DNA of 64,000 nt from Chionis minor (taxonomy: Eukaryota > Chordata > Aves > Charadriiformes > Chionididae). A program made the translations under genes and the position numbers. Shown here in pieces: positions 49,901 to 62,325 of this stretch. The notes under the pieces are model-generated. The model was not told the DNA's origin and did not search any database. It saw only the letters and a program-made list of their open reading frames with translations. Where the stretch lies: contig VZSF01003599.1 in NCBI GenBank assembly GCA_013398295.1, forward strand, positions 1 through 64,000. Direction: 5' to 3'. The first letter of the stretch is position 1. Every line of letters begins with the position of its first letter.

Positions 49901-52900
49901 GAAAAGTACATCCATAAATACCTTTCTTTGAAAGGTGCCTAGCACTGGTGATTTTTTTGCTGTCTGGTAGATAGGTATGGAGCACCTGCAGCTTGCACTG
50001 CAGTTCAAGATCTGCCTGCGCTCACCACTTCTTTTAAACAGGTTGGAAGGTGTTTTTAGTGCCATGTAAGTTTGCTTTCAAATACTGAATTCTAATTAGA
50101 TGTCCAAGTACTGCAATTAGGGCTGTTGTTGCCTTTTTTAAAGTACTTGTACATCTTTTTGGTTGCTTAAGAAGAATGATCTGAAAATCCAGATCTTTGA
50201 TCTGCTTTTGTGTAGCTTGTGAATTTTGGTTGTATGTTTTCATTTGTGGGTTGGATTCTGCTCACTTGAGAGTCAGTCTCAGTGACCCAGTGCCTTCTGG
50301 AGAGCTGCTCAGATTGAGCCCACTGAAAAACTAACTTTCTTGACATTAATTTCTTCTGTATGCCTCTGTAATTTGAATTACATCTTGAAATCTTGCTCTA
50401 GGCTAATGAGATGAACCTGAAGAGCTACATCTGAGGAAGTATTCCAGGGCTTGTCCTACTGTCCCTTATCAGCTGAGACACTGGTTTTGCTTGTTTGTGT
50501 TTAAGATTCTAGCAGTGCCTAACAGACAAAGTTTAACTTCGTGAAGCTGAACCTCTGCTTTTGAACTGAGTATTTACAATCTTTCTTTCCAGATACTTGT
50601 TCCTTCTAGTGGCTGTTTCTACAGAGCTGTTCTGTTCCCTTGCATGGTGCTATGTTAGTCTCTACCCTATTCAATCCAGAAATTTACACTCTCACAGTTC
50701 TTTTCAGCATGCTGCCCTCTTATCCTGAGTTTGATTAATTAAGCAGAAACACTTGTAAATTGCGAGTAACCTTGTAGATATAAAAACTGATACAACTATT
50801 CTTAAATTCTATTCTTAAAATAGGATTATTTTAGTTCCATGTGTAACTGATTTGACTTTGAAAGAGGACATTGCACTTGTGTGGAAAGCTTTAAAGAATT
50901 GTTCAGTCCAGGATTTTTCAGTTCTTTACCTATTTAAACTGGCTATTGTATACATTACACTTACTGTAAGACTTGATATTTTTTTTTTAGTTTGCTTTCA
51001 TCTCTAACCATTCAAATTCTGCCATAGGTTATTTACCAAACAGCATTCATGCAGTGGAAGCAATGCTGGCTGCTGCAAGTATTGGTGCTATCTGGAGTTC
51101 AACATCACCAGACTTTGGCATTAATGTAAGTAGCCTTATTGTGCATTCCAGAAAAGCTGTCATTGTGTTTCAGACAAATGTGAAGATGATAAAGTGGCAG
51201 ATAGATTCTGTTCACTTTAGTCTTACTGCCACCTCCTGGCACAGCCAAGTACACCAGATATTTTTCTAGCTACCACGAACGGCATGAAACCCCACACTTT
51301 CAGTTGACAATCATGACTGTCAGTGTAGTAATTCGAGTATTTTAGTTAACTCACTGCTGGGATATTTTCAGGCAGAATCCATAGTCTTGGCGAGCTTTTA
51401 TTGTATTAAATGTGGAAATGAGCAGCAATGTAACAGAGTTGTCTGGGCTTGGCCTGCCCTTCCCATATCTTTCCCCGTGCTCCTTAGCCACACTCCAGGT
51501 TCCTTGTCTAAGTAGTCCCTTCCTCTGCCTCCTCTGTGGTAAACTGAGCAATGCCCCATTTTCCAAAAGGCTTTGTTTGCCAACAAGGTGAAGAATTTCA
51601 GGCTAATATAACTAACCTGTTAACTTTTTTAGTGTAGGAATAAATGTTGTGTGTTTTTTAAAAAAAAAAAGTCACAATACCCAAACAGATATTACAATGT
51701 GCCCTGAAAGCTTTGGGAATATATTCTGCTTTCTTTGGAAAGTCTTTAGCATGCATGACAAGCAGCAACAGATGCAAATAACTTCTAAAATGCAGTGTTG
51801 AACCTTTTGTCTAAAAGTTTGCATGAAAGTACTTGGAGAATGTGCTGTTTCTGCATTGCAGAACACAGAAAAAAATACTGAAGATTTCGGTAATACCTCA
51901 ATCTCGGTGTTTAGTCCCAGTAGCTGGTGAAACGCATGGAAGTGTTGTTTCTGGATTAGCGCTAGAGGGCAGCAGCATTCCACTCTTACACCTGAGGGTG
52001 TATCATTGGGGAAAAAATGATTTAAAAAAAAATCATTACAGCATGTAATGATCAATCTGTTCTACAAATATTTTCTTCTTGCTCAGAAAATGACAGTATG
52101 GAGTATTTTCTTTGCAGTGTGATTTGATCTCTCATCTGGGGGAAGATTGTTCATTTTGCTTGTATTAGAGTACTAGTATGTTTTCTGTTCATGTTGATGT
52201 GCTGTTATTTTCAGTGCCTGGCTTTATTTAGTTTTTGTGATAGTTTTTGAATGAAACTTAGCCTCGGAACAGCAGTGCCATCAATATAATTTATTCTCCT
52301 TTGGCTTGGCAGCATGCGTTGGCATGAATTCAAACCCTAAAATCTTGAGGGAGGTCAGCAGAGGTCCTCGGGGATATTGGGTTCTACCGTAAGGGAAAGA
52401 TACTCATTCCTCCTGTGCAGTTGCATTAGTCCTGTTAACAAAAATGAAGATTTTGTTTTGGGAAATAGTGTAGTGTTTTCAACATTTCAAATCCAATTGT
52501 GTATATATGTTTTGTGAAGCTTCTAAATGTCACTTCTCCGAGCTGCCCACACGTGGCAGGCTCTGAATGCCACGCATGTGAAGCCTGCACAAGCGCTCGG
52601 GAAGTCTGCTGTCAGAGAATCAGCGAGCTCCCTCCCACGCAGAATGCCACTCTTGGCGGCTTTTGCTTAATTTCTCTAGTCCCCGTTATCCATTTACTTA
52701 TATTAATAGGAAGTGGTTCTTTGCAGCCTGTGCACAAGAAATTTTTGGATATGGAAGTTTAAAAAGAGGCTCTGCTCTTAGAACTGTGTGAGAAACCTTC
52801 CATGAGTCCTAGCAAAGTCAGTGCGGCCCCATTCATGGGGTCCTGCCCAATTTTCAGTACAGGGCTTAAGGCTCATCAAATAGAACAAGCCGTGTCTGGT

Positions 52901-55900
52901 ATACCTGAGCTTCTCACAAAAGCAATTCCTTGCTGAGCCATCTGGTTGGATTAAAGTTCCAGTGTAGCAATTACATGTTCCATCTGCTTGTATTCCCTTT
53001 GTATCACACCAGGCTGCCCTGTGGGATTTGATCCTGCCAGTGCTAATGAATCCAACTGGGTGTGTTAGCAGGATTAGTAAGACCCTGAGAATTGCAGTCA
53101 TCTCTGTTTCTGATTCACACTTCTCCTCAGATTTGGTTCTTCTGTTAAAGTACCCTTAGTCCTCTCATTGGTCTTCATTTTTAAACATCAGGCAGCACAG
53201 ATATGGGGTATGTGTGCTCTGCTCAGCACGAAGGGGTATATGCACATGCACACACATAGGTACACACACGCTGTGTGTAATCTGGCTGCTTGGTCTGTTC
53301 TTTGAAAATGGAACAAAGAAATAAGTATGATAATATACCTAGGAGCAGGAAATTTTATTTCCTGGTCTCTTACAGAGTAACTTCAATGTATTGATTAAAT
53401 CTACATTTCTGAATTTGTTAGCTAATACATTAGGGGCTTCTTGAAAACCTCTTCTCCTACAGAAACAGAATCTGGTGATTTTTTTTAAACTAATTGATAA
53501 AATTGGGTATTAGTGCATTGTCACTGTATTTTTTTGATGTGAACAAGGAAAAGGAAATACATCTTTGGGTGACAGGAGAGAAAGCTGTTAAGTGACACTC
53601 AGCAGAGGCAGCTGTGTATTTATATTTAGTCCTATTTCTGTACCTTGCCTTTGTTTGTGAGCATTCCTAAAAAGATAATGTGGAGAAGTTGCCAGGACAG
53701 GACCTGTGTACTTTTGCAGTCAGCTTTCTTGCAACCCTGATTGGCCCAGCTTGGAGAGGAGAACTTTAATAGAGATTAGTTGATTGTGATGCTTTTGCAT
53801 TGGTCTTTTGATTTGGTAATAATTTGTCTCATTTAGGCTGCAAAGTAGAGGACAGAGCAGGAGACAACAGAACAAAGAATGCTGGGAATAAGCAGCACAT
53901 AACTGAAGTATTTTTCAACAAGATTTAGGAGCTTGTTCTTGAACAGTTAGCTGACAATTTTATAGTATTGAGTGATCTTGTAGTTAATGTTTCAAGTAAT
54001 GTAGCTAGAGAGGACTGAACATTACTGTGTGCTGAGAGCTTTTACTAAAAGGATTTGCTTCTTGCTGTTGAATACAAAAAGATCCATTTTTGGTAAGCTG
54101 CTGCATGCAGTGTACCTGGAAAAAAAAATGCTGGAAGGGTTTTTCTCTCAAGTGTGATAATACCTGGTAAACTCCTGAAAACAGTGTAAGCTGGAAGAGA
54201 CACTTGAAAATTCAACATTTGAGTGCATCCTGCCCCAGAAGTTCTAAAGCAACTGTGGCAGTTTGGTGGTATGTGTGTTCTCAATATCTAGTTGTTCTGT
54301 TAAAAATCAGTGGTATGGTCTGCTTTGTTAATCATAGCAGAACACAGCTGTGAGTTCACATGAAGTGTCACCTTGCCATATGATAACCTGCATCTTCCAG
54401 AACTCCAGTGTCTTTTGGTTTTCACCCCCTGCAGACTACTAAACTACTGGTACATTGTCAAAGCCATGCTGTGCTTCCCAGCAGATGCAGATAGGAGTTT
54501 TGCGGATCTTCAAGTGAATTAGGTGCCAAACTCCTGCTCACATTAGTTAGGTGCTTATCCTCTTAGGAGTTTGCAAGTCTGGTTCTCAAGGTGAATTTTT
54601 AACTGCTTTGGTAGCTTTGAACTTGATTCTTCAGTGAACAATGTTCTGTGATCTGTGGTGATCTTATCGTTGTTATTGGTTGATGTATTTGGGGGCGGGT
54701 CATGAAATAGATTGTTACGAACCTGTTGTACCTTGAAGATACTGGGTGAGTGAAAGGCAGGCAGCCTTTTAACAGTTCTGCTAATTCCTGTCCTTAGTCC
54801 TTGCTTAAGTTGAGATTTGCAATTTTTAACTTGTTTTTCTCTTTGTCCCTAGGGTGTACTGGACAGATTTTCCCAAATTCAGCCTAAGCTCATCTTCTCT
54901 GTTGAAGCTGTTATATACAATGGCAAAGAACATAACCACTTAGAAAAGCTGCTTAGTGTGGTAAAAGGTATTTCACTGCACAGCATCTAGTCTTAGTTAT
55001 GCCGTAATTCTGTGAGCACTCAAAGCCTGCGCTGCCACTAAAACTGATACTTCCCAGTCCTTGTCACTGTCCTTGCTCCTTTACAGTATCTATATGGCCA
55101 CTTAGAATTGCAGAACTGATCTGAGTAAAAACTAACTAGTCTTTTGTGTAATTTTTAAGTCTCTTAGCTTAAATACGTCATCATAAATTAGTTGGCAGCG
55201 TAAGTTGGGGAATAAGGACTGATAATGCTGGGTTTTTTTAAGCCCAAGTGAAGTGCTGCTGAAGACAAATGAAGAAGTATTGCAGCACTAAAGCTTGCAG
55301 ACTTACACGTGTATTTCTAAAAGGCTGACAGTATTGAGGAAATCGTATCTTAGGTAACAGTGTAGTCTTGTGGTGTTTTAACATTTAAAACTATATCCAA
55401 TACTCAGTGCATCAGAATTATTTCTGTTACTTAGTTCTTTACACTATATGATCTGATCAGACAGAAAAGACTTTTGGGTTATGTAACTGAATGTAGCAAA
55501 TAATTTTCTTTTCTTCTTCTAGGGCTTCCAGATCTGAAAAAAGTGGTGGTGATTCCATATGTCTCCTCAAAAGAAACCATAGATATTTCTAAGATTCCAA
55601 ACGGGTAAATGGGAGCTTCTGAGCTGTGTCTGTCCAAATTAGGGGGGAGATGGATGCCGATAGCTATTGAAACTGCTTGACATCTTGAACATGTGAAAGC
55701 TAGGATTTGGCCATATTAATGTGGGTCTAGTTTCATACTGAAAACAGAAGCAGAAGAAACAAAATGTCTGCAGCAACATACCAAACTGTTGTTGGTATTA
55801 ATGGTTCTCAAATGAAGGCAAAGTTTGGTAGGGTACAGCAAGGAAAAGGAAGTGGCTTTCAGAAATGAACAGTTAATAATTTAGGTAACATTTTTAGAGA

Positions 55901-58900
55901 ACTGTTTTGCTTATTTACTGCTCTGGATTATGTATGTTAGATGCCTTTTGGAAATGGTTGAGTTCCAGACTTTGTGTTGAAGGTCAGATTGTGCCAGTCT
56001 GCTTTGAACTGTTAAGGCTGGCAGCTGATCATAGGTGCAGATTTATTGGCTTGATTTGTTGTGTTACATCTCAATATTATACTAATGCTTTTTTTAAAAC
56101 AGAAAAAGGAAACAAAACAACTAGCAATTCAGACAAAGAGTTGAAAGACTAGGAATAAAAATAATACGTATAATTTGAGTATACAGTTTATTGTAAAAGA
56201 ACTATTAGATACAGAGGCAGAGGTGATCTTATATATGGGCTGGGGTAATGCTGTAAAAAAAAAAAAAAAACACCAACCCAACTTTGAAATATTCCTTTAT
56301 TCTCCTTTTATGCAGTGTCTTTTTAGAAGACTTCCTTGCTACTGGGAAAGGAGACCAGGCCCCGCAGCTGGAGTTTGAACAGCTGCCTTTCAGTCATCCT
56401 CTCTTCATCATGTATTCATCAGGCACAACGGGGGCACCAAAATGCATGGTTCATTCAGCAGGGGTACGTCTTCCCTCCTGGAGCTGCACTCTGTATATTT
56501 AACTACCTGGGTTACACTCTTCCTTTAACAGTATCATCTCATAATGTACTTCAAGGAAGAATTGATTGCTGACAGTTTTTTAGTAACTTGCAATGAAACT
56601 TTCTATTTAAGTGACTGTTTGAAAGCAAATATGGATTAATAAAGATATAAAGTAATTTAGTTGAGATGCTGGTGTGGAGACCTTTCAGTGATTTCAGCCA
56701 TTTCCTGTGAACAGGTATCTGTCACAAAAGCACCAGTAGAACTGGCCCAACTGATTCTTGTAGAAAAAAGGCCAAAGCAATTGAATTAGGTGCTTGGAAC
56801 TGATCTTTGGCCACTGTCAAGTTGAGGCCCATAGGGAGCTCGCAGGTTTTATTATTTAGAATTTTTTTGACCTTAAAGCTTACTCCCTACATTTATTAGT
56901 TCAGAGCATGTCATTGTCATCGATCCTTTTTTAAGGAAGGAAGCCAGAAGGTTAGCATCTCTGTGTGTGTGTAGGTTTTGCTCTGTATAGAAGCTTTGCT
57001 TTAGGCAGTGTTGTCTTGTGACTAAAGGTATATATGATGTTACTGCCAAAATTGTCCATGCTCACATGCTTTCTACTTCTCATCATGTTGCAAAAATTGT
57101 TCTAGGCAACTTACTAAAGGTCAGGAAGAGACTCCAGCAGTCATAGTGTTTAACTCTGCCATTAGTATAGTCCTTAATAAAAAGCAAGGCTTTTTCCCCT
57201 TAAGGCAGGCAGAATGTGTTGTCTAGCACATCTGTACCAACTTGTATCAATTAAACTGCACAACTATTAGCCAGAGTCCATTGTTTCTACTATTTGCTCT
57301 GAAAGTCAGGATGAGCATCTTTTGAGACTAGCTGCAGAGTTGTCTAGGTAGCCTGAGGGCACCATCGCTGTTACACCCGTAGTCTGGATGTTCTTGCCTC
57401 TTTGATGGCAAGGACCGGGGAGTTTGCCCACAGACAAATTCCACACTGCCTGTAAACATTCTGTTCTGTATATTATCAATAGGACATCACACCAGGCAGC
57501 ATGTGACATAAAAATAGTTCCTTTGGGACACAAATCCTGTGTTTGTGAGGGGGGGAAAAAAGGTGTATTTTGAAGTTTGACAGCTGTTTTGAAGCTGTGC
57601 TGGCTTTAGACTGGTTAAGTACTTGCAAAGATAGATGAGTAAAATCAGGACAGGTGTTTTGTTCAGCAATGCATGATAAACAGCAGGGAGATGAAAAACA
57701 CAGATGTAGATCATGCAACAGGACTTCTCTCTGTTGCAAAGTTCTTTTTTTTTCTTCCTATTTATCTGTATGGCTGCTTAGCTTGCCCTTAATCTCATGC
57801 CTCTGCTCTCCAGCTGAATCATCTTTTCAGTTCAGATAGAGCTATCTTAGAGGTTAGGTGCAGACTACTCCTCCTTACTGGGGAGGAGAGGATGTGATGG
57901 TTTGTTGAATAGGATACATTATTTATGAGGATTCTGTGTTCTCACTGAGCAACTCTGTAGCTTCTGTGTTGCAGGGTGACTTTTTTATTTTTTCTAAAGT
58001 TCTGGTGCTAACAGCTCTGGCCTAAAAGCATCAGAGGCTTCTTTGGTGTGCATGCTTTGTATGTGTCGGTTTGAATAGGGCCTAAAATAAAATCCATGCA
58101 AAGATTCTTAGAAGTCTTCTGCACACTTGATTGCGTTCCTCTGGTTGCTCTCAGCTTAATCTTGTTTCTGCTAACTAATAGGATTCTCCCTGATTTCAGC
58201 AAAACAGAATAAGCCCATGGTCTTTGTCTCATTTTCTAGCCTGAGATTAACTGAAGTTTGGTCTTGATAGTTAAAAATCATAGAATCATAGAATGGTTAG
58301 AGTTGGAAGGGACCTTAAAGATCATCAAGTTCCAACCCCCCTGCCATGGGCAGGGACACCTCTGACTACAGCAGGTTGCTCAAAGCCCCATCCAGCCTGG
58401 CCTTAAACACTTCCAGGGATGGGGCCTCCACAACTTCCCTGGGTAACCTGTTCCAGTGCCTCACCACCCTCACAGTAAAGAACTTCTTCCTAATATCTAA
58501 TCTAAATCTCTCCTCTTCCAATTTAAAACCATTACCCCTTGTCCTATCACTAGACTTCCTGACAAAGAGTCCCTTTCCAGCTCTCCTGTAGGCTCCCTTC
58601 AGATACTGCAAGAATGCAAGAAGAGATAACATTTCAGTAAAGATGTTTTAATTATTGCTCACTTGCAGTGTGCTTCAATGCTGTTTTGTTACTGTGCTGA
58701 TCTTATAGATGCTAACAGGCAGCTTACTTTAAATTCACAACTCAGTTTATTTAATTCTGCAGCATGTTTCTAGTCTGTTTTCTCTGCACATATTCTGTTT
58801 TCTTGACACACAGTGAAATAACATGTAAATAATGAAAATGAAGTCAGGCCATAGGAGATAATTTAAAAAGTAGTCCCTCAGAGGGAGTAAGATTTTCTTC

Positions 58901-61900
58901 TGGTCTTGGAAGCAAAGCTGTATTGTATTGAACAATTGGGTGTGCTACAGAAAGACATTTGGAAGGTTATTGAAAAACATTAGTAATTGTTGTTCTGAAG
59001 TCCTAAAAATGCTGGTTCTGCTTCTTGCCCTACTCATACAGGTCCCTTTTCAATTATTCAGTATTCCCAACTATCTTAAGGAGAGGGGTTTTTTGGTAAA
59101 AACCTAATCAGTTCACTTCATCATAAGGACTCACAAGACCTGGGCTTAAGTAGCTGTGCTGCTACAGACTTTTGTGTTAACTGCAGGCAAATTGCTCTGA
59201 GGATTTTTCATGCTCCGACTCTTTCTGAATGCTGTCAAGAGAACAGTGCTGGTTTGAGACCAGAGCCAGCAGCCGTGAGTAGCTGCTCGATCTCGGCTGT
59301 GTAACTGCTTAGCACCAGTCCCTTATGTGCCCATAGTGTGGCTCAGGAGCAGCAGTGCCTACTGACTTTTTTATTTTTTTTTTTGGTGCTCCAGATGCTT
59401 AGCACTTTATCAGCCATATGTTAAGCCCAGTGAAGACAAGCGGACCAATAAGTTTATCAGCTGCTAGATCTGTGTCATGAAATGCTAAATGCTTAGGATT
59501 TATTTTAAGGGTCATACAAGTCCTGTAAACAAACAAGTACTATAAACTTGAGAGAGCATCCTGGGCTGTTTGCACTTTAGAAGAGCTATGCCTTCTGCCA
59601 CAATACCTTTGTTTCCTGACTGAGAGGATTGCCCTGTTTTGCAGGACAACAGTTCATAACCTCTACCTAAAGTCATTGTTAATAAACTTCTATTTGTTTC
59701 CAAAACTGTGGAATAGCAACAACTAAATGGAAGAAAAAGAAAGTCAATACCTATTTTAATTGAATCTGACTTTTAATTTTAGTACTTTGTGTGGTGTGCT
59801 TAGATTCTTCTCAGAGGCCATGTGCTTACTTTTATAAATGGAATAATTACATTAAAACCAGCAATTCTTTTGGCAGCCTTAAGAAGGTTATACACAGTAT
59901 TTCTAAATCCTGAGGGTTTTTCTTGATTTTTAAATGTAGGTAATGGTAGCTATAACTAGGTGGCAGCATTGTGACAGCTTAGTGTATTCAAACACAAGCA
60001 GGTGAATTCAGACCTGCTTCCTCTGAGTTGCAAAGAGAAAATAAGATTTACTCCTTTATTTTTATTTAATGTTTTCTGCCTCTTCTCCCAAAGCATGTGC
60101 CAGTTTTATGACTTTCCTTTTTCATTTCAAATGTTTATCTGTAATCTATTTTCTTCCAGCATAAATCTTGTTCCATGCTTATGAGGCTCTTAATAGTTCC
60201 ACTGTAACTCCTTGCATAAATGCAAAAACCGTCTTTATTTTAAAATTGACCACATTAATTTGTCATTGCAGTCAAGTGACTTAGTGAAATGTTAGGATAA
60301 ATAAATTCACAAACTAAGTTATGCTTTAATGATGATCAGAAAGGTACTTCAGTGGCATTTCCAACAAAAGAGTAAAGTAATTCATATAACTATTGTTAAT
60401 ATTGATTCTTGGAGCAGTGAGACTTTTTCATATTGCTAGTTGCTTCAGTGTTTACAAGAGATGTATATAGTTAAGTCTTTTATCTCCTAGATGTTAATAG
60501 ATAAGATAGTTTGGATAAATTGTGTTTATGTCTAACAGCTGCTGCAGTCTGTAGCAGCTCCAGGTCCTTCATTCCTCCCAGTTGCCTGGATATACTGAAA
60601 ATGAAACTCTGTCAAAGGGCTGATCTTGAAAAATCTGATTGGTAAAAACATGCTGTTAAAATTATAGCCTGCATGGAGTACTCTGCAACTCTGATGGCTG
60701 GGCAGAGTTGGAACTGAAGGAAGTTATTTATTCCATGGATCATAAGCGTGCAGTGGGAATTGCTGAGGTCTAATGAGGGCGGCTGAGAAGTTACGTGAGA
60801 GAATGGAGAATGCAATTGCTGCTGCTGTAGATGGGCCCTGGGATTTACTTCAGTTGTGGTTAAAAGGAAATACTTGCCTGTAATCCTGGAGTACATCCTG
60901 TTGAAGGATTGACAACACTAGGGTTTTTTGGAGTCTTAATGTGCTGTCAGGGTTCTGCTTTTCATTTATGTGAACTTTTTCTTTCACTGTTTTTTTTTTA
61001 GGGTACACTAATACAGCATCTGAAGGAACACATTCTTCATGGCAACATGACCAGCAATGACATTATTATGTACTATACAACGGCAAGTGTGGCTTATTAA
61101 GGCATTTTTAAAAATACTTTAATATGGTTTTTCTTATAAAGATGGGAGAGCTTTTCCTACAAGTACACTTTTATGTATTTTTAATTCTTGTTCTGCAAGG
61201 GATTGTACTACTTGTGTGAGTTTTTAAAAAAAAAAAAGGCAGGTGGAATAATAAAATGAAACAGACCTTTCTGATGAAAGGTCAAACCCATGTTAAATGT
61301 TTCTGATCTAATTAGTGAGGAAAATGGATTGATTTTTACAGTCTCTTAGGTCTATTGATCTAACTTGCCTCATCAATATGACCTGCAAAACAGGCTCCAC
61401 CTTCCTGCATCATGCAAGGATGGACCATACTGAAGATGAGAATTCCTGTTATGTCTTTGTTTTGGTGGGGTGTACAACTTCTAAGTTTAGTAAAGGAAAG
61501 GGACTAAAACTGATCTGTGTAGGAGTTCAGTTATATGGTGGCTTTTTTTCTAATGCTGGGGTAAACAAAGGTATTCCAAAGTCTTCCATTACTGTAATGG
61601 TTTGAGAAGGCTGTCTTTCCTCATGAGACCCTTTCTGAACTTTAATGCTACTCGTCAGTTTGTAATACCTCTGTGGAGGAGCCATTACAGTTACTTTGTC
61701 CTAACGCTGTCCTGTCTCTTGACTTGTGCTTTAGAGGTATGTGTATAGGGAGGTATGGAATCCCCATCTCATTAGGTATTTGTAAGGATAACTTAGATGA
61801 ACATCCATCATGAACATGTAACTGATCCAGTCTTGGGATGGGTGAGAGGGTAAACAGTGCTTCAGCCTTATTTTCTGATTCCTAAATAATACCATTAAGT

Positions 61901-62325
61901 GTAATCATCAGAAATGGGTGTAAGCTCAGGTGTGGGTTTAACAGGTTTTTTTTTTTTGAAAGAAGGAAGACTTCAGGCAAGGGAAGTGGAGGCGAAGATG
62001 GCACCTCTTGCATAAGGGCAGGGAGTATGCTTTGGTCCAGAGGATTCTGCCAAAATCTATACCTGTCCATCACTTTCTAGTTGCCTGTAGCTCCTTTACC
62101 AGCATATGAGAGCACTCTTGATCCAGTGATGGAGCTGCTAGGAAAGCAGGCAGCTGGCTGACAAAGATAGAAACTAATGTAGGTATCTTCTCTTTTCCAG
62201 ACCGGCTGGATGATGTGGAATTGGTTAGTGACTGCACTTGCCACAGGAGCTTCAGTTGTCCTGTATGATGGATCTCCTCTAATTCCATCACCAAATGTGC
62301 TCTGGGACTTGACTGACAGACTAGG
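32822..62325 (+). CDS. AACS: AACS, acetoacetyl-CoA synthetase (exons 1-10, gene continues beyond window)
   Basis: Orthologue of human AACS (672 aa, from memory). The cytosolic ANL-family ligase converts acetoacetate, ATP and CoA to acetoacetyl-CoA, feeding ketone-body carbon into sterol and fatty-acid synthesis. Plus-strand coding exons: 32822-32939, 36122-36225, 40723-40843, 43806-43919, 51028-51125, 54853-54967, 55523-55604, 56316-56463, 61002-61082, 62201-62325. These sum to 1106 nt (368 codons plus 2 nt), and phases agree at all junctions. All introns are GT-AG except intron 9, which begins GC. No stop or frameshift interrupts the reading. The remaining ~45% of the protein (rest of the adenylation domain and the C-terminal lid) lies past position 64000. 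No further exon was seen in 62326-64000. Confidence 0.96.
32940..51027 (+). other. AACS: AACS introns 1-4 (3.2, 4.5, 3.0 and 7.1 kb)
   Basis: Introns at 32940-36121, 36226-40722, 40844-43805 and 43920-51027. They are T- and G-rich on the plus strand, with many short chance frames but no recognisable gene, snoRNA or repeat family. A small CTACTACTTT-type repeat occurs near 34200-34230. Confidence 0.7.
51028..62325 (+). CDS. AACS: AACS exons 5-10: adenylation domain core
   Basis: Exon 5 carries [23 protein letters not shown]. Exon 6 carries [20 protein letters not shown]. Exon 7 carries [16 protein letters not shown]. Exon 8 carries the ATP-phosphate-binding P-loop [10 protein letters not shown] at residues 284-293 (nt 56413-56442), diagnostic of the ANL family. 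Exon 9 carries [16 protein letters not shown]. Exon 10 begins with TGWMMWNW (residues 328-335), where human has V at the first position, and ends in DLTDRLG. Catalytic P-loop residues are intact. Confidence 0.95.
51126..61001 (+). other. AACS: AACS introns 5-8
   Basis: Introns at 51126-54852, 54968-55522, 55605-56315 and 56464-61001. Apart from the CR1 in intron 8 and a short CA-rich patch near 53235-53275, nothing is recognised. Intron 8 ends in a long T-rich tract before TTTAG at 61001. Confidence 0.7.
58276..58610 (-). mobile_element. CR1 LINE 3' end in AACS intron 8, minus orientation
   Basis: The plus strand begins with ATCATAGAATCATAGAATGG, two copies of the 8-9-bp CR1 terminal repeat in reverse complement. 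On the minus strand an open frame reads the intact C-terminus of CR1 ORF2 ([15 protein letters not shown], then [19 protein letters not shown]). It lacks the degradation of the 26-32 kb copies and is probably the youngest CR1 in the window. It lies antisense to AACS transcription. Confidence 0.93.
61083..62200 (+). other. AACS: AACS intron 9, GC-AG type
   Basis: Exon 9 ends ...ACA ACG and is followed by GCAAGT. Exon 10 begins after TCTTTTCCAG with ACC GGC TGG. Only the GC donor keeps the frame and the conserved TT-x-GWMMW alignment. The next GT (at GCAA|GTGT) would shift the frame. No gene-like structure is present inside the intron. Confidence 0.85.
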
